From Nematostella vectensis (Eukaryota > Cnidaria > Anthozoa > Actiniaria > Edwardsiidae), in contig NC_064047.1 in NCBI RefSeq assembly GCF_932526225.1, positions 2,727,501 to 2,791,500 on the forward strand: DNA of 64,000 nucleotides. Reading direction: 5' to 3'. Of the stretch, positions 45,501-57,784 are shown piece by piece. The notes under the pieces are model-generated. The model saw only the letters and a list, made by a program, of their open reading frames with translations. It was not told the DNA's origin and made no database searches. The position numbers were made by a program, and so were the translations under genes. Within the stretch, counting starts at the first letter, position 1. Every line of letters starts with the position of its first letter.

Positions 45501-48500
45501 GAGAAAAAGAGAACGACTGAAAAAAAAGGGGTAAATTCAGCCAGGGATAAGGGAGAGAAAAAAAGAGATTAAACAAATTAGTGGATGGGTATAGCATTTA
45601 AAAATATGGATATGGGAGAAATATACTTTAGTGTGATAGATATCCTCATCCTCTTTTGTAAAAAAAAAAAATGATAACATGTTCATAAAGAGACCGCAGG
45701 CTTAATCTCTGTATATCCTTCTTGTAATACCATACCCCCTATGTAAAATTACGAAATTATCAAAACAGATAATCTCGCACCAGATAAAAAAAAAACTGAA
45801 GAAAAAGGTTAATCTCGTCACTTATGCCATTTCTCGCCCCATTCAACCTCCTCCCCCATACAGTCTCAGACATAATAATGTCTACGACTGCGCACACGCA
45901 AAATTTCCGCTCCCGCTATTACGCTGTTCATAAGCGCACGGTATAAGCTGTCGTCTCACCGCCGCCGTACATTCTAAGTTTGCTAATCATGACTGTGTTA
46001 CAACACTCGAGAATACGAGTAACCGTGAAAAAGAACATGAATAAGTGAGTACATACGAATAAACGTAATTAGTACCTGGTACCCAGCCTCCTTGGCTAGC
46101 TCCGCGAGAGTCGGCCGTCGCTGATCCGCTGCTTTCTTGGTGTTCTCGAGTTTTTTTCTCGCCGCTCTGGGAGAATACAGGGAACCCATATTACGGCGAT
46201 CTGCAAAAGAATCCCGAAGAGACAAATAGCCAGCCATGATGCGAAATAAGCGAGTGTTGAAGGAGAGTGAACAAGTGAACGAGCTCGGTTTTGGACCATC
46301 TTCTCTTTATAACGTGTGTCAATTATATGGCCTGTCTCTGTTTGGAAATTATTGGCTACTGGAAGGAGTGCGGGGTATCATTATGACGAATCATTATGAG
46401 GTTGCGGTTGTATGACAGGGACGCATAAAGCCACAGCTAAATGAAGACTATGTTAAGACAAAACACAACGCACGCTCACACGATTTCTTAATGTTTTACG
46501 ACAGGAGCGCATAAAGCCACAGCTAAATGAAGACAATGTTAAGCCAAAACACACGATTATTCCTTGATGTAATTACTAGGGACAGGAACGACGGAGCGTC
46601 TAGGACGGCGCACTCGTCAGATTTCAGCGCGCGCTACCACATTTTTCCTTTAGCGCGCGGAGAAATACAATGTGTGCGCTGTCGTCTTCCCTCCGCCGTC
46701 GTGAATCTTTAGTTCCCCTATTACCCTATTGTCGAGGACGACGTATAAATGTATCTAACTATGGAAAAATATGCGTGTAAGAGCAGCTTCTTTTCAATAT
46801 TGCGTTCTCGTTTTAATTTAGTTTTAAAACGCAAAAACTAAGGGAGACACGACTATTGACATTTACAGTACAAGGGAAGATTGTTTGAAGATTCTAAGTA
46901 AGAAAGTGTAATGATGAATAGAGCAATATCCAAGGTGTCAGACGTCTAGCTCCAGACTACAAGTGCCCACACTCCTGTCGGTATCTGTTCGTTGGGTTTT
47001 TAGGTTTTCGGCGGTGCGTGAACATCTAGGATTACTCTTGGTCCCCTCTTCATTCTCCCACCCCTCCCTCCCTTCATATACTCACTGATCTTTCCGTCTG
47101 TATTGTCACGTGACGTCTTACGCCTCTGGCCGGGCGATTTCTTGACAAAGTCCTCAATTAGCTCCTCGTTGATTGGCTTAGAGACGGAAACCATGTCGGT
47201 GCTGTGTCGTCTCCTCGTGTCAATCGTCGGAGACAGTGTCGCTCCCTCGAAAAACAACACATTTTCCGTATTTCGTCGTTCGTCCCGCGCATTTTTCGGC
47301 TTATCCGAAGCAATTCGGGCTGGCTTCGGCTCAGGTTCGGTTATGATGGTTTTCGGCACAACTGTCTCGTTCTCGATACTTGCGTGACCGGAGTCTTTCG
47401 ATTCTTCGGAGGAAATCGATCTTTCTTCGGGACTTTTCATTATGCTTCCGTAATTACTCGTTCTTTGCTCGGAATCGTTTGATATGCTTCGCGACTCGTC
47501 TTTTTTCTCTGAAGATAATTTCAATTTCAAAAAATCTGGAAAATTCTTTAGAAAAGACGGTTTTGATCCCTCATCATCATTGCAAGAATCGAAGGCAAGG
47601 TTTTCGTAAGATCCTTCAGATTTCGTGTCCTGGTCGGAACCCGAGATACGGTCGTACTTTTCCGGAGATGAGTCGGGAGTCTCCTTCGCTCCTGTGTCTT
47701 GTTGAGAGGTCGTGCTGTCGTAAAATCTTGATAAACTTGAGCTAAAAGAGAAAGAGAACACATTGATGAATTGTCTAGTTGGTTTATGTCTGAAACAACA
47801 GATGTTTATGTCTAATCGTCTGTTGCTCATTTGGTGAGCATTATCAAGTTCAGCTCAACCCAACTTCTCGCCGCAAGGTTGAGGTGATCTAACAAGCGCT
47901 CTGATTGGCTAATGCCGTTATGCTCCAATTTTACGAGCGCTGTGATTGGCAGTGAATCAGCTAAGAAAGCCCACTAACTGCCTCTCCTCAGAATATTGCA
48001 TCTGTGCTATGTTTTGTCGCTACAAGGCTCGATTTGTCTGCGGTATTGGGAAATGCGGTCACTAAATTGCCATCAGACATTCAAAAACGATAATCAAATT
48101 ATCATTGAATACAATTCATTTCTATTCAAATAGAGAAGCCTACATTCTTCTTATTAACACCTGACACCCGGGCAAAATTCACTGATCACCAAAAATTTAA
48201 GGGGTAAGTTAGACTAAGTGCTGTGGCGCCCTTAGGGTCGGGCCACACAATTTTTCCCGAAAACAGGTGATCTATTCCATGCACCCGCCAACAATACATC
48301 CATTGTCGCGCTTCAAATAGATCTGGAGACTATACACTGTATGTGAGGTGAACTGGCTAGCCACACATTACTTTGAAATACACGTCTCAAATGCGAAACT
48401 ATTCCTTACTAGGCATATTCATCTTCGGCTCCAAAATTCCATTCTCCCCTTCGCATTTGACTAATACTTGGTCTTACTTCCTGATAATAAACCTTGTACT

Positions 48501-51500
48501 AGAACATTGTAAGGTTGCTTTACATTTCAAAGAGCTCTATAAAATATCCCACTCCCCCTTTTTTGTCTATTTTTTTGTCATTCTTTATCTATGTCATTTT
48601 ATACGATTATCTATATATATTTTTCTCCCATTACACTTTCTCCCTACTACCTCCCCCTTATTTTTTCCTCTACCCACCCCAGGTGCCATGGTACACATAC
48701 CCACTAACCAATATCTAACCCAATGAGGACTTGAATCATTTCTGGTCTCTCTTTCACTCTCTCTTTTTCAGCAGTTCCGCCAAAGGAATTTATTGTTACA
48801 TATCTTATGCGCTGTATGATTTTGCAATCCGAATATAGTAGTACGAAAAAGGACAAGCGATTCTTTTATTTCAATTCTGGGAGGTAGCGAAACAAAGAAA
48901 TAGGAAGACAAAGTTGTAAGTAGTTGTAAGTTCCAGTAAAGGGAGGTACAAGATCGCCAGGCCCATTGTTTAGTGTTTGCATCTAGTGGTGCAAATACTA
49001 GCAAATCCTGGCTACGGTCCTTGGCTTCACCGCTATGATGTATGGGTTTGAACTAATATAGATATATTTTTTCGTTCCAATATACGTATCCATTTTTCAT
49101 TACAGCGGCGTAGCCAGGATTTTTAACAGGGGCGTGCCCAAAACGGAATTTCAAGGCATTTTTCGCTGTATTTTAGATAATGTCTCATACATTTAATGTA
49201 TTTTTGGCTGCTAAAAGAGGGAGGACCCGTGCCCCCTAGGCCACCCCCAGGCTACGCCCCTGCATTGTCTAATTTGTCTAGGGCTATAGGTAATGGGGTG
49301 TCATTCCCTGTTAGCATAGGCCTCTTTTCTCTGTATTCTCGCGAAAAAAGAGGCCTCTGCTAGCAGGGAAGGGGTGTCTTTTTGTGGTGAAAAGTGTAGC
49401 GGTTAACCAGAGGGTTAGCTAATTTAGTCATACATATAGTCCTCAGGAGAGTTTTAGGGGCGTTAGTAACTTCTCAAAGGGAATGATTATGTAAAGCCAG
49501 TCATACACCGTTTTAGACGAAGTGCTGCATATATTTGATATTTAAAATGTGCATGTGCGAGGATTGCAACTTTGCTAGTAAATACAAAATTTTCCAATTT
49601 TTTAAATACTCGGGGACCTAACGAATAAAAAATTGGGTTTATTTTGTGTAGCTTTTTAATTTGGCTTTATCGAATATACTTTTTTTAGTGTCTGTCTAGA
49701 GAGTTAGAGCTCGCAAAATAAAAGATATATGTATAGCACTATGCTTTTTGTCCGGCAATGGAATTATGGTTTGGGTCAAACACGAGAATTTTTTTTGCGA
49801 AGAAAAGGGATATTGAAAATCAAATAAAATCAAAGGGGGATTAATTTGTTTCCGATAGGGGTGTTTTGTTAACCCTACTCGTATTATGAACCGCTTAGGC
49901 TATGACCATCAAACTTACAGACAATGAGCACCAGCATGCAAAGAATCGCCACGCCCTAATTTGGATGTGGTCGAAACAATTATGACGTCACAATGACGTC
50001 ATAAATACGATGTCTAGCTATTCTTTCAAATATTGCCTAAATTATCAGATATCGGGTTGAAATCATTTTGCATCATTTAGATATGACAAAATCAACATAT
50101 TAACGGCTTTACAATACAAAAAGGCCATAAAAACGTTTATTATAATTTTTTTGTAAGAATTTCCGCCATCTTGGGTCCGCCATGCCATCTAGGATCCGCC
50201 ATCTTGGATTCTTATGATTTTTTGCAAAAGAAAAAAAAAACTTGAATTATTACAGAAAAAAGTATTTGCATGCATTTATCACTGCTCATAGTAATGATAA
50301 ATGCATAATATTAGCTTTTACAGTGTCATCTAGTAAATCTAGTGACATTTTAACAACAGCTTTGAGAGAACAAAATTTACCCACCCCTGGCCCTTCTTCC
50401 AAAATATCCGGGGTAAAAAAAATTTTAGCGCTGTTGTAAAATTGTCACCTAAACAAACTTATAAATTCGAAAGAGGCATTTAAATCTGAAAAACAGGACC
50501 AAAATATGAAAAATTCACTACTTATTATTTTTTGGGAAACCTATGTGTGAAAAAACAGTTGCTGTGGTAACATGGAGCGTCATAAAGACATGTCAATGGT
50601 ATCAAAACGTCCTCAGATAGATTTTAGGAAACGTCGCCAAGTTTTAGCCTCTTAGCTGCTATGGTTCAGAAGTTATAGTAATTTTCCAGGAGGGGGGGCT
50701 TAAAGAGCCCACCCCCCCCCCCCAAGTCTGAATATAGGGTAAGAAAAAAAGCATGTATTTCATTATTATAAGAAGTCTCGCTTCCCCTGTCAAGACGAGT
50801 TCATGTAAATTGATGTGTTCCACTTCTGCATAATGTACCTCTAACCCGCCCAATACAGGTTTTTCCTGGCTTAATCATATCAATATAACCCCAGCGGCAT
50901 TTAAACATATTGCTTCTCATACAGAACTACAAATTGAACTTGTCGTTCTTATAATGGCTAGTAATGAAATTTGTCTTGAGGCGTAGACATTACAAATAAG
51001 CACCAAAGTACAAGGAAATGCAAGGTACCCATTTTGCCCTTTAATTACCATCTCCTATGCAGCGCAATACCACGCATAGAGAGTACAAATAGAGGCATGT
51101 AGGGTCAAGTTCCGCTACCGCAAACTTTTCGCGCGGTTATTATGGGATAGATGGCCACCCCCGTGTCGCCTTTTCGCGCGCTTTTCATCTTCAAGCGCGT
51201 GACGTTTAGGATCATATAATAGATAATGATTTTTTTTTTGTATAATGCAATAATTTAGCACACAATTAAGGAAAGCATTATAATGTGAACACAGCATATC
51301 CTTTTAGCGGTTTTTGGCTTATTTATCAGCATTTTCACATCTTGACTCACTAAAAAGCTAAAAGGCAAATACAGATGACAAATCCATTAACGAATGACCG
51401 TCTACAATGTCTATCATAATTTAAATAGCCGAATATATTGTGTATGCTTCGTGCTACGGAGGTGATTATATTTAAAATGTCTTATGCCAAAATAATCCCT

Positions 51501-52394
51501 TCCCCTTTCTGTTAAAGATTATTTTCTAAAAAAAAAATAAAGTTTTCTTTGAATTCAAGATATCTTTGTAATTATAGAAGCATAGTGAAATGCTGAACTT
51601 AATTGCCATTTTCCACTAATATATTCGATTTAAACCCCAGGTAATAAAATAAGCTAGAATGCCAATATAACTTATTCCTGTTACAATCTAGCATCTTCTG
51701 AATTTATTTCCCAAAATATCCTCTAGGATCTCGTAAAACTAGACGATTGACATGTTTGCAATCAAAAATTTAGTATTTCGTGAAAACGCGTTGTATCTTG
51801 CCCGTTCAGAGATCACGATTTGTAAACGAATTTACGACGAATGAAACGAATGAAAATTCATTGCAAAATGGATGATTTATTCAGTCCATTTGAGCAGTTT
51901 TCGGTGGCGATATTTGTGTAATTGCAAAGCTGCGTTTGTCTGTTCAATCGCTTGAATATAGAGGGCATTGGTTTGAAATGCGCTTGAATTTGACTGGCTC
52001 CCCCTCGATATTCACCGCTATCTTTTTACTAATCAAAACAAAGAGCAAACGAAAAAAGGCTGCCGGAAACTGAAATTCGTATTCAGTCCAAACAACGCTC
52101 GTACTCGTACTACTGCTTTAAGAAACATTTCATGTGTTAAAAAACAGGTTTTACTAAATGCAAATTTGTGTAAAGTCAAACATTTAATTTTCTTCTTCCC
52201 GCTTATAAATGCCTTATACGTGTACTTTACTATTACTTTAGAAAAAGCTGAATTAAATAAATCTTAATTCCGTCAAATAATGTATGGGTCTCCCCATTGC
52301 TATTAAACCAAACAAAAGAGCATCTAGTAGATAAAGGATAGATGCTTCCAGGGTTGATTCATACTTACGGGAGAAGCTTAGATACCCGGTCCAT
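39574..52394 (-). CDS. SYTL: Synaptotagmin-like (Slp) tandem C2-domain protein A
   Basis: Exons in transcript order: 52394-52369 (candidate first), 47741-47086, 46200-46076, 43170-42992, 42561-42465, 42027-41857, 41317-41127, 39913-39574 (TGA). Phases match and total 594 residues. The first exon (MDRVSKLLP) is proposed only because its ATG, GTAAGT donor and phase 2 fit the next exon; confidence in it is low. Residues about 10-270 are Ser/acidic, low complexity. C2A (about 289-418) has VTGELYLALEY, DPYVKTYLLPD and LNPEFDE, but loop 3 is VWNDRLGANEFLGE, lacking the usual D-x-D pair. C2B (about 425-585) has NLPGKDADGMSDPF, LNPSWDY and IWDHDIASRDEFLGG, a full set of acidic Ca2+ ligands. Slp proteins dock secretory vesicles; they normally start with a Rab27-binding helical/zinc domain, which is not seen here. 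It is paralogous to the gene at 57785-63285. Rabphilin/synaptotagmin are alternatives, but SSSSDAE before C2A and exon layout favour Slp. Confidence 0.82.
40170..40368 (-). repeat. 18-bp minisatellite in the last Slp A intron
   Basis: About 11 copies of GGCTGTTTGTGGGTATAG (plus strand), almost perfect, with GTTTTTGG variants. The plus strand is G-rich and the transcribed RNA C/A-rich. Open frames in it (GYRAVC, NSPIPT) are artefacts. Confidence 0.93.
42165..42360. repeat. ATC/CAT-rich simple sequence in Slp A intron
   Basis: Trinucleotide-rich run (CATCATCATC, CGTCGTCGTC) between exons 42561-42465 and 42027-41857. Confidence 0.8.
43250..43463. mobile_element. Foldback MITE, AGGCGGCC ends
   Basis: AGGCGGCCCAAGTTCATTTT with AAGTACTCG on the left pairs with CGAGTACTT and AAAATGAACTTTGGCCGCCT on the right; about 214 bp. 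It lies in the Slp A intron, 80 bp from exon 43170-42992 on its 5' side. Confidence 0.8.
43545..43629. mobile_element. Short foldback element
   Basis: CAACCTCG and AGGGTCTTCTGGGTAATT pair with AATACCCAGAAGACCCT and CGAGGTTG across a short loop; about 85 bp. It is a separate hairpin 80 bp from the previous element. Confidence 0.75.
47742..52368 (-). other. Putative long first intron of Slp A
   Basis: No coding exon is recognised on either strand. Contents: a T/C-rich stretch (48540-48680), a GGGGCGTAGCC-type element at about 49105-49262 (GGCGTAGCCAGGATTTTTAA left, AGGCTACGCCCCTGC right), a 67-bp palindrome at 49304-49370 (CCCTGTTAGCATAGGCCTC against GAGGCCTCTGCTAGCAGGG), and the TTAA element at 49868-50742. 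If the candidate first exon is wrong, this is intergenic. Confidence 0.45.
49868..50742. mobile_element. TTAA-type piggyBac-like element, copy 2
   Basis: Homologous along its length to 33961-34870 in the same orientation. The left end is TTAACCCTA and the right end AAGTCTGAATATAGGGTAA. CCGCCATCTTG motifs near 50160-50210 are kept, one disrupted by a small insertion. The left end is more eroded than in copy 1. Confidence 0.78.
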
Positions 52395-55300
52395 TTTTCC
52401 GGTTAAATTTCTGTCTGTCGCCTTTCACTTCTAAATTCCTGTTTTATGAACTTGATGTTAGACCATGGATAAGACCCTGCGCCTGAATTATCCCACTTTT
52501 GCAGAGGAGGTTTACTTAAAGCTATATAACCGGGGGCGAACTCGAATATGAATTTATTCACCAATTATTTGACTTTCAATCAGCTTGTTTCTTTCTTCAT
52601 TCAAATTAGTTACACGACCAGTTTAAACCAATCGGAGAACTCGTTTCATCTCATTGTTATGTAGCTATTGTGTCACCATGGAAACTTCTCGATTTGATGG
52701 GCATGAAAGCTTTAAATTGCACACTGAGACTTATTTTTATCATTTTAAGGCAGCTTATTATTGTTTATAGGACTTCGCAACAACATTAATTGTTATTTAC
52801 GACACTATTTTTTAGAGAAAAATATATTTTTGAATCTGAATTTTTGCATGAAGATAAAGCGACACATTTCAAGTAAGTGTTGATTTCAATTTTTGCAATC
52901 AACTTCCTTTTTATTAAAATCCTTTGTTAAACATTTTTGCTAACAGTATGAGCAATCAAAATCCTATCAGGAAATATCTGCAGGTCTCACTGTGTTATGC
53001 GACCCGTAAAAACGCAATTTGATTTACTTTTAAAGTGACATTTTGCTCCAGATTTGTCAACTTTAGGATTCTTATGCAAATATAATTAATTGTTTTAATT
53101 CCTTTTGTATTAGTCTGCGTCAGATTCGAAATAGAGTCTTGAAAAAGGCATTTCGTTAAGAACAAAATCGAGGATTAATTTGTCGATAAAACGCCTAGTT
53201 TCCTCTTGAATTCTAACTTTATGTGATCACTAAGTTCTGCCCTGACGTCCTAATGAGTAACATTTAAAAAGTGCGCTGCTATGTCTCCGAGCGTCAAAAG
53301 GAAGCAACTCCAAGACTAACTTGCCGATCATATCCTTTAACACTACATAGTCCTTTATTCTTTTAATAATATTTTTTTATCGTCCTCTCCTACAGAAATG
53401 TTTGTGCCGAGTATTGGCCGTCCGCGGTCCATTTATATATGCCATTTTCTAATGGAAATAACATTAATCTATTGCTCTGACTAGTTTGAATATGAGTGTT
53501 TACCTTGCGGGAGCCTTATATTTAAAAAGCTGCAAGAAACTGCCATATTTTGAATGACAATAAAATCGAGACGAGGGACAGTCTGTCTTTGAGAACGTTA
53601 AAGTCATTAATTACCATACAGTCGTTTGAAAAAGATTTTCGTCAACCGGCTTTGCGACTACGCGACAAGCCCGCATGTAAGCATGGGTAAAAAGTGTTGG
53701 CTAATATAGCAGCTAGGCGCTTCAGTGGTTTTTACCAATAAAAAAAACTAATCTAAGAGGACGCCATGACCAGGTTGTTGTGGAGCCGTAAAGGAGGGTT
53801 GCGGCGTGAGCGGAAAAAATGTTTTTGCCCGTGGGACGGCTCTAAAGTAAAACAGAGTGCTGCAGAAGGTGTTCCGAAAGAGCAAAAAAATGTCAAGTTT
53901 TCCCAAAATAAGGTCTGGTTAATTTGAATTATAAGCTTGAATAATAAGCTTGGATTTTTGCATAGAGGTTCCTTATGTTATGTAAACCAACATATCAAAA
54001 AGTGTTTTTTTTCTAATGAATTCGTCTTCGAGACTTGAAGTGCAATTTTCAAATGTTTAAAGTATGAATTCTCCTCGTTTTTAGGGAGAAGCCGGGCTCT
54101 GATCAGAAATTAAGCCAACCTTGCTTGCTAATATTAAAATTTCATATTTTCTAAATTTCTTTAAAATTTGGAATTAAGCTTTTGGTGAGAGGAACTTCTT
54201 GTATGCGGAATCATGAGCATATCGAGAATTGGAAAATTTCATGCCATTTTTTTTGCTCTGTCAGGTGCTCCAAGATTCTGTTATCTCTTTGAGATTCATC
54301 CACCCAATAACAACACTTTAAGACTAGAAGACAGCACGTCAGGAAATCGATGCGCTCGTGGCTGTGTCTTTAAGACTGTACTAAAGTACAGCCTGATGGC
54401 TAGCCTACTTGCAGGCGGTACTCGGCGTTATCATCGCGGAAAACCCTCTCCATTCGGTGATCGGGCGCCATCTTGTGATTTAAGCCGCGTGGCTCCTGGG
54501 GACGAGCGCAAAAACACGTCCGTTTTTGCGCTCGCCACCAAAAAATCCAGGGCGAAAAATGAAAATGCGTTTCTTGTAGGGCAAAAATTGATTCGACCAC
54601 ACCCTCGGGGTGCTAGTTCTGACCACATCCAAAGTTCTATCGTATCCTTGCCTACGATCCAACCGTCCGTTTTTTGCTGCATTTTCTCTCTGGCACATTT
54701 CAGAAGATACACTGTCAGTCAAACTTCATATTTCTTTCTCTTTGCCTTACAAAATAAACACCATAAAATATGTTTATATTTGGGTAACAAAAATCCGTTT
54801 GAAATGCCCAAGGGACTCGTAGATAAACAGAGGCAAATGGATATATTCTGTTGTGGCTTCTTGGACGGGGGAAGATTTCCTTAGGAAGAAAAATGACGAC
54901 TGAAAAGCGCCAAATGTAAGGGCCTTTAAAAGCGCCAACACTTTGTCGTGACGTTTTATCTCTCCGTTTCCCCTTGTTTGCTAACATAATTATACAATGT
55001 GAGCTAACTTTATTACAAGTGCCTCAAAAAAGAAGAGACAAGATAAAAATTTTGAGGCTTTAAAATGGTCCTAATCGGATTAGGAAGAGCCTTTTTTAGG
55101 TATTATTGGCTGGAGATTAGCATTATAGCTTGCACCATTTGATAAGGAAAGCAAGAGAAAGCATCAAACACAATTTTATGAACATAATTTCGTAACGTTC
55201 GCTTCGATTTTTCTTAAAATATCGTCTTTATATATGCTCAAGCTTAGTGAATAACTGTCCTTTTTATTCTTTTAAATAAGTTAATAGCGTAAACGATATG

Positions 55301-57784
55301 TCTTCAAGTGTTCTAGATATGTCTTTAATTATTCCTGTTATCATTTATTGGGGTAAATCGCAATAGCCGGTCTGGTTTCAAATACAACTTGTATTTTTAT
55401 CAGACGTTTACCCACATACGAAAGCCACGCCCTAAAAGCAAAGATAGCTACGTCTAACACAAACGCTTTGATATTAGCCCAAACCGTGTTCATCTTTTAT
55501 CGAAATAAGTCGCAAAGCCCAAAAACTGTTTTGAAATCCACCGGTTCTTGAAATATGTATATCAACAAACAGCAAAATAAAAATTATTTCTGTAACTACT
55601 TACAAGGACTGGGCCCCTAAAGCAAAAAAAGGGCATAACATATACGCTCCCATATCGCCCTGACCCGGCCTTGTGCTCACCCCTCAGAAAAGAAAAAAAG
55701 CATTATAAGTAAACAAGTGAAATCTCTGGTACTTACCGTTTTCCTGACCTAACATAAATAAATCTTGACCAAAGCCTGGCGTAACACAGGCTCCCGGTCA
55801 AGCAAGCTTCTTTTGAGCCCGACGTCACGTTTCAGCGGTATATCTTTATCGTGACTGCAATGAAGCGCTCTCTCATCTGTCCTTGTGTATGTTTCAGAGA
55901 ACAACTAACCATTACCCAGAAAACCTTGCTGTTAACAAGGCTCTTTCTTTTATGACGTAGACGAGGGAGGGCTGGACACAGTGAGGGGAGTGGAAAGGGA
56001 GTGCGCTATTTAAATAATAATCATATTTACAGCGAGAGTTTATAATTTAGGGTAGAAAAACAGTAAATAGCATGATTAATAACTAAACATCTATCTAATG
56101 ATAGTATTATCATGATTATTAAAATGATTTAACCTAAAATTTGGCTTTTCTTTTAGGCTGATGAAAATTAAGATATTTATTCGCGAATGAGATTTCGATA
56201 TACAACGATTCAACAAATTTTCAGAGATGATAAGATATCTAGGTTATCTAAAATTTAAGAAGTTTAATAATAAGTCGCAATAACTGCTTATAACCTTTAA
56301 TTCCTCCTCTTCATTCTCGAGATAACATTGAAAAAAGTTTATCGCTTTTTTTAAAGTGAGTTTATCTTTTAAAAAGACATTTCAATTAAAAAGAATAATA
56401 AATAATTCTTATCTTTAAAAAGTTATCAATTTTTTTAAATGAATTTACCAAATAAGTTGTAAAAACGGGTTTATATAACTTTCATTTAAATAAAAGGAAT
56501 CATTTTCATAATTTCAATCTTTCCAAGAATTTTTACACACTTTTAGTGATTACTTTTACAATTTTCGCCGCAATTACCAATTGAAACCAAATAATACCCA
56601 AAATTCATTTTATTACACAACTATACATCTTATACAAAAAATAGTACACCTTTTTTATTTCTGCCCTTATGTCGTATGAAATAGAAAATAGAAACGACAA
56701 ATTTAATAAAACAAATTCTAATTCGACGTCCTTGTTATCTTATCTGTAACTCGAAACCGCTAATAAAGGACCACAGCAACGGGAAACCCGTTTTTTCTGG
56801 CCCAGACCGTCACACTGCTGAATACTACAACAGGGGACTGGCACTAAGAAATCACGTGACTTTTTGAGTAGCAAAAATACGTCAAAATATCTTTCAATGA
56901 AAAATCGCCCAACTAAAAATCCACGCGATGTCTTAGTGCAAGACTCCTACAGTAGTCGCTACTCAAATTGCCTAAGCCTCCAGTCACGGTACAAATGGAG
57001 CTACCCAGATACTGTTTTTATCATCTCGTTTTAGAACGTATGATCTGCGTTCTATTTCTCATTACAAAACCACTACAAAAAATACCTGACCTTATTTTTG
57101 AAATAACGAAAAAAATAATGGAAATTAAATATAGCTGGCACGCATGCCAAATTAGCACGCAATAAATAGTCGCGTCACTGTTACGTTATACTAAAAGAAA
57201 CATAGCTATCAAACTATTCAAACAGGGAATGTGTTGATATCGTCCTGATCCAGCTATGATCCCATTTTAAGCACCCCAACAAAACAATTACAAAAATTCT
57301 ACAGCTCTGCAGCTTATTCATTTGGTAACCATAGCAACCACAAGTAAAAAAAATCCCCACAAGCATCCTTAACTGGGTTGTCATCGTATCTAATAGAACG
57401 CCTTATTTGATTGGCAGCCGATTCTAGCAGTTTTTCGTCTAAGACTTTTACCATCGGTGTACCAAAGGCGGGATTCCTGTTCGAGGTGAGTGTTTTGCAT
57501 TATTTTAGTGAGACGGCAGGATACACCTTAGCTAGAGTGGTGAATAAATAAGTTACGAAAAGTATACCAAAAGTATGTACGTATTAGTCAACAACAAAGA
57601 TATAATTGATCGTTTTGACAAATCCCAACAGGCATCCCACAAATACTACAGGTAACCCAAACGTTTCGCGCAGCTCGTCTGCGAAGTTAACAACTTATCA
57701 AAGATATCCCAAAAAAACTACCACAGTTAACCCACATTTACTACCACAGGTATCCCACAGTTACTACCACAGGTAGCCCAACCG
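52395..57784. other. Gene-poor AT-rich region between the two Slp genes
   Basis: No exon with motif support is seen in over 5 kb. A 223-codon frame at 54213-54884 (+) has no recognisable domain and overlaps a GC-rich hairpin (GAGCGCAAAAACACG against CGTTTTTGCGCTC, 54503-54534), so it is probably a degenerate element. A possible minus-strand splice donor (AAAACG|GTAAGT) at about 55739 could mark a non-coding first exon of Slp A. 56160-56560 is very AT-rich. The Slp B 3' UTR should occupy the right end. Confidence 0.45.
57630..57784 (-). repeat. Degenerate CCCAC/ACTACCACAGGT repeat in the Slp B 3' UTR
   Basis: Five or six imperfect copies of a roughly 22-25-bp unit containing ACTACCACAGGTA.CCCA, abutting the Slp B stop codon. 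Confidence 0.6.

Noticed and set aside
54213-54884. 223-codon open frame
   Set aside because: No domain, no signal peptide, overlaps a GC-rich hairpin, and comparable frames occur on the other strand.
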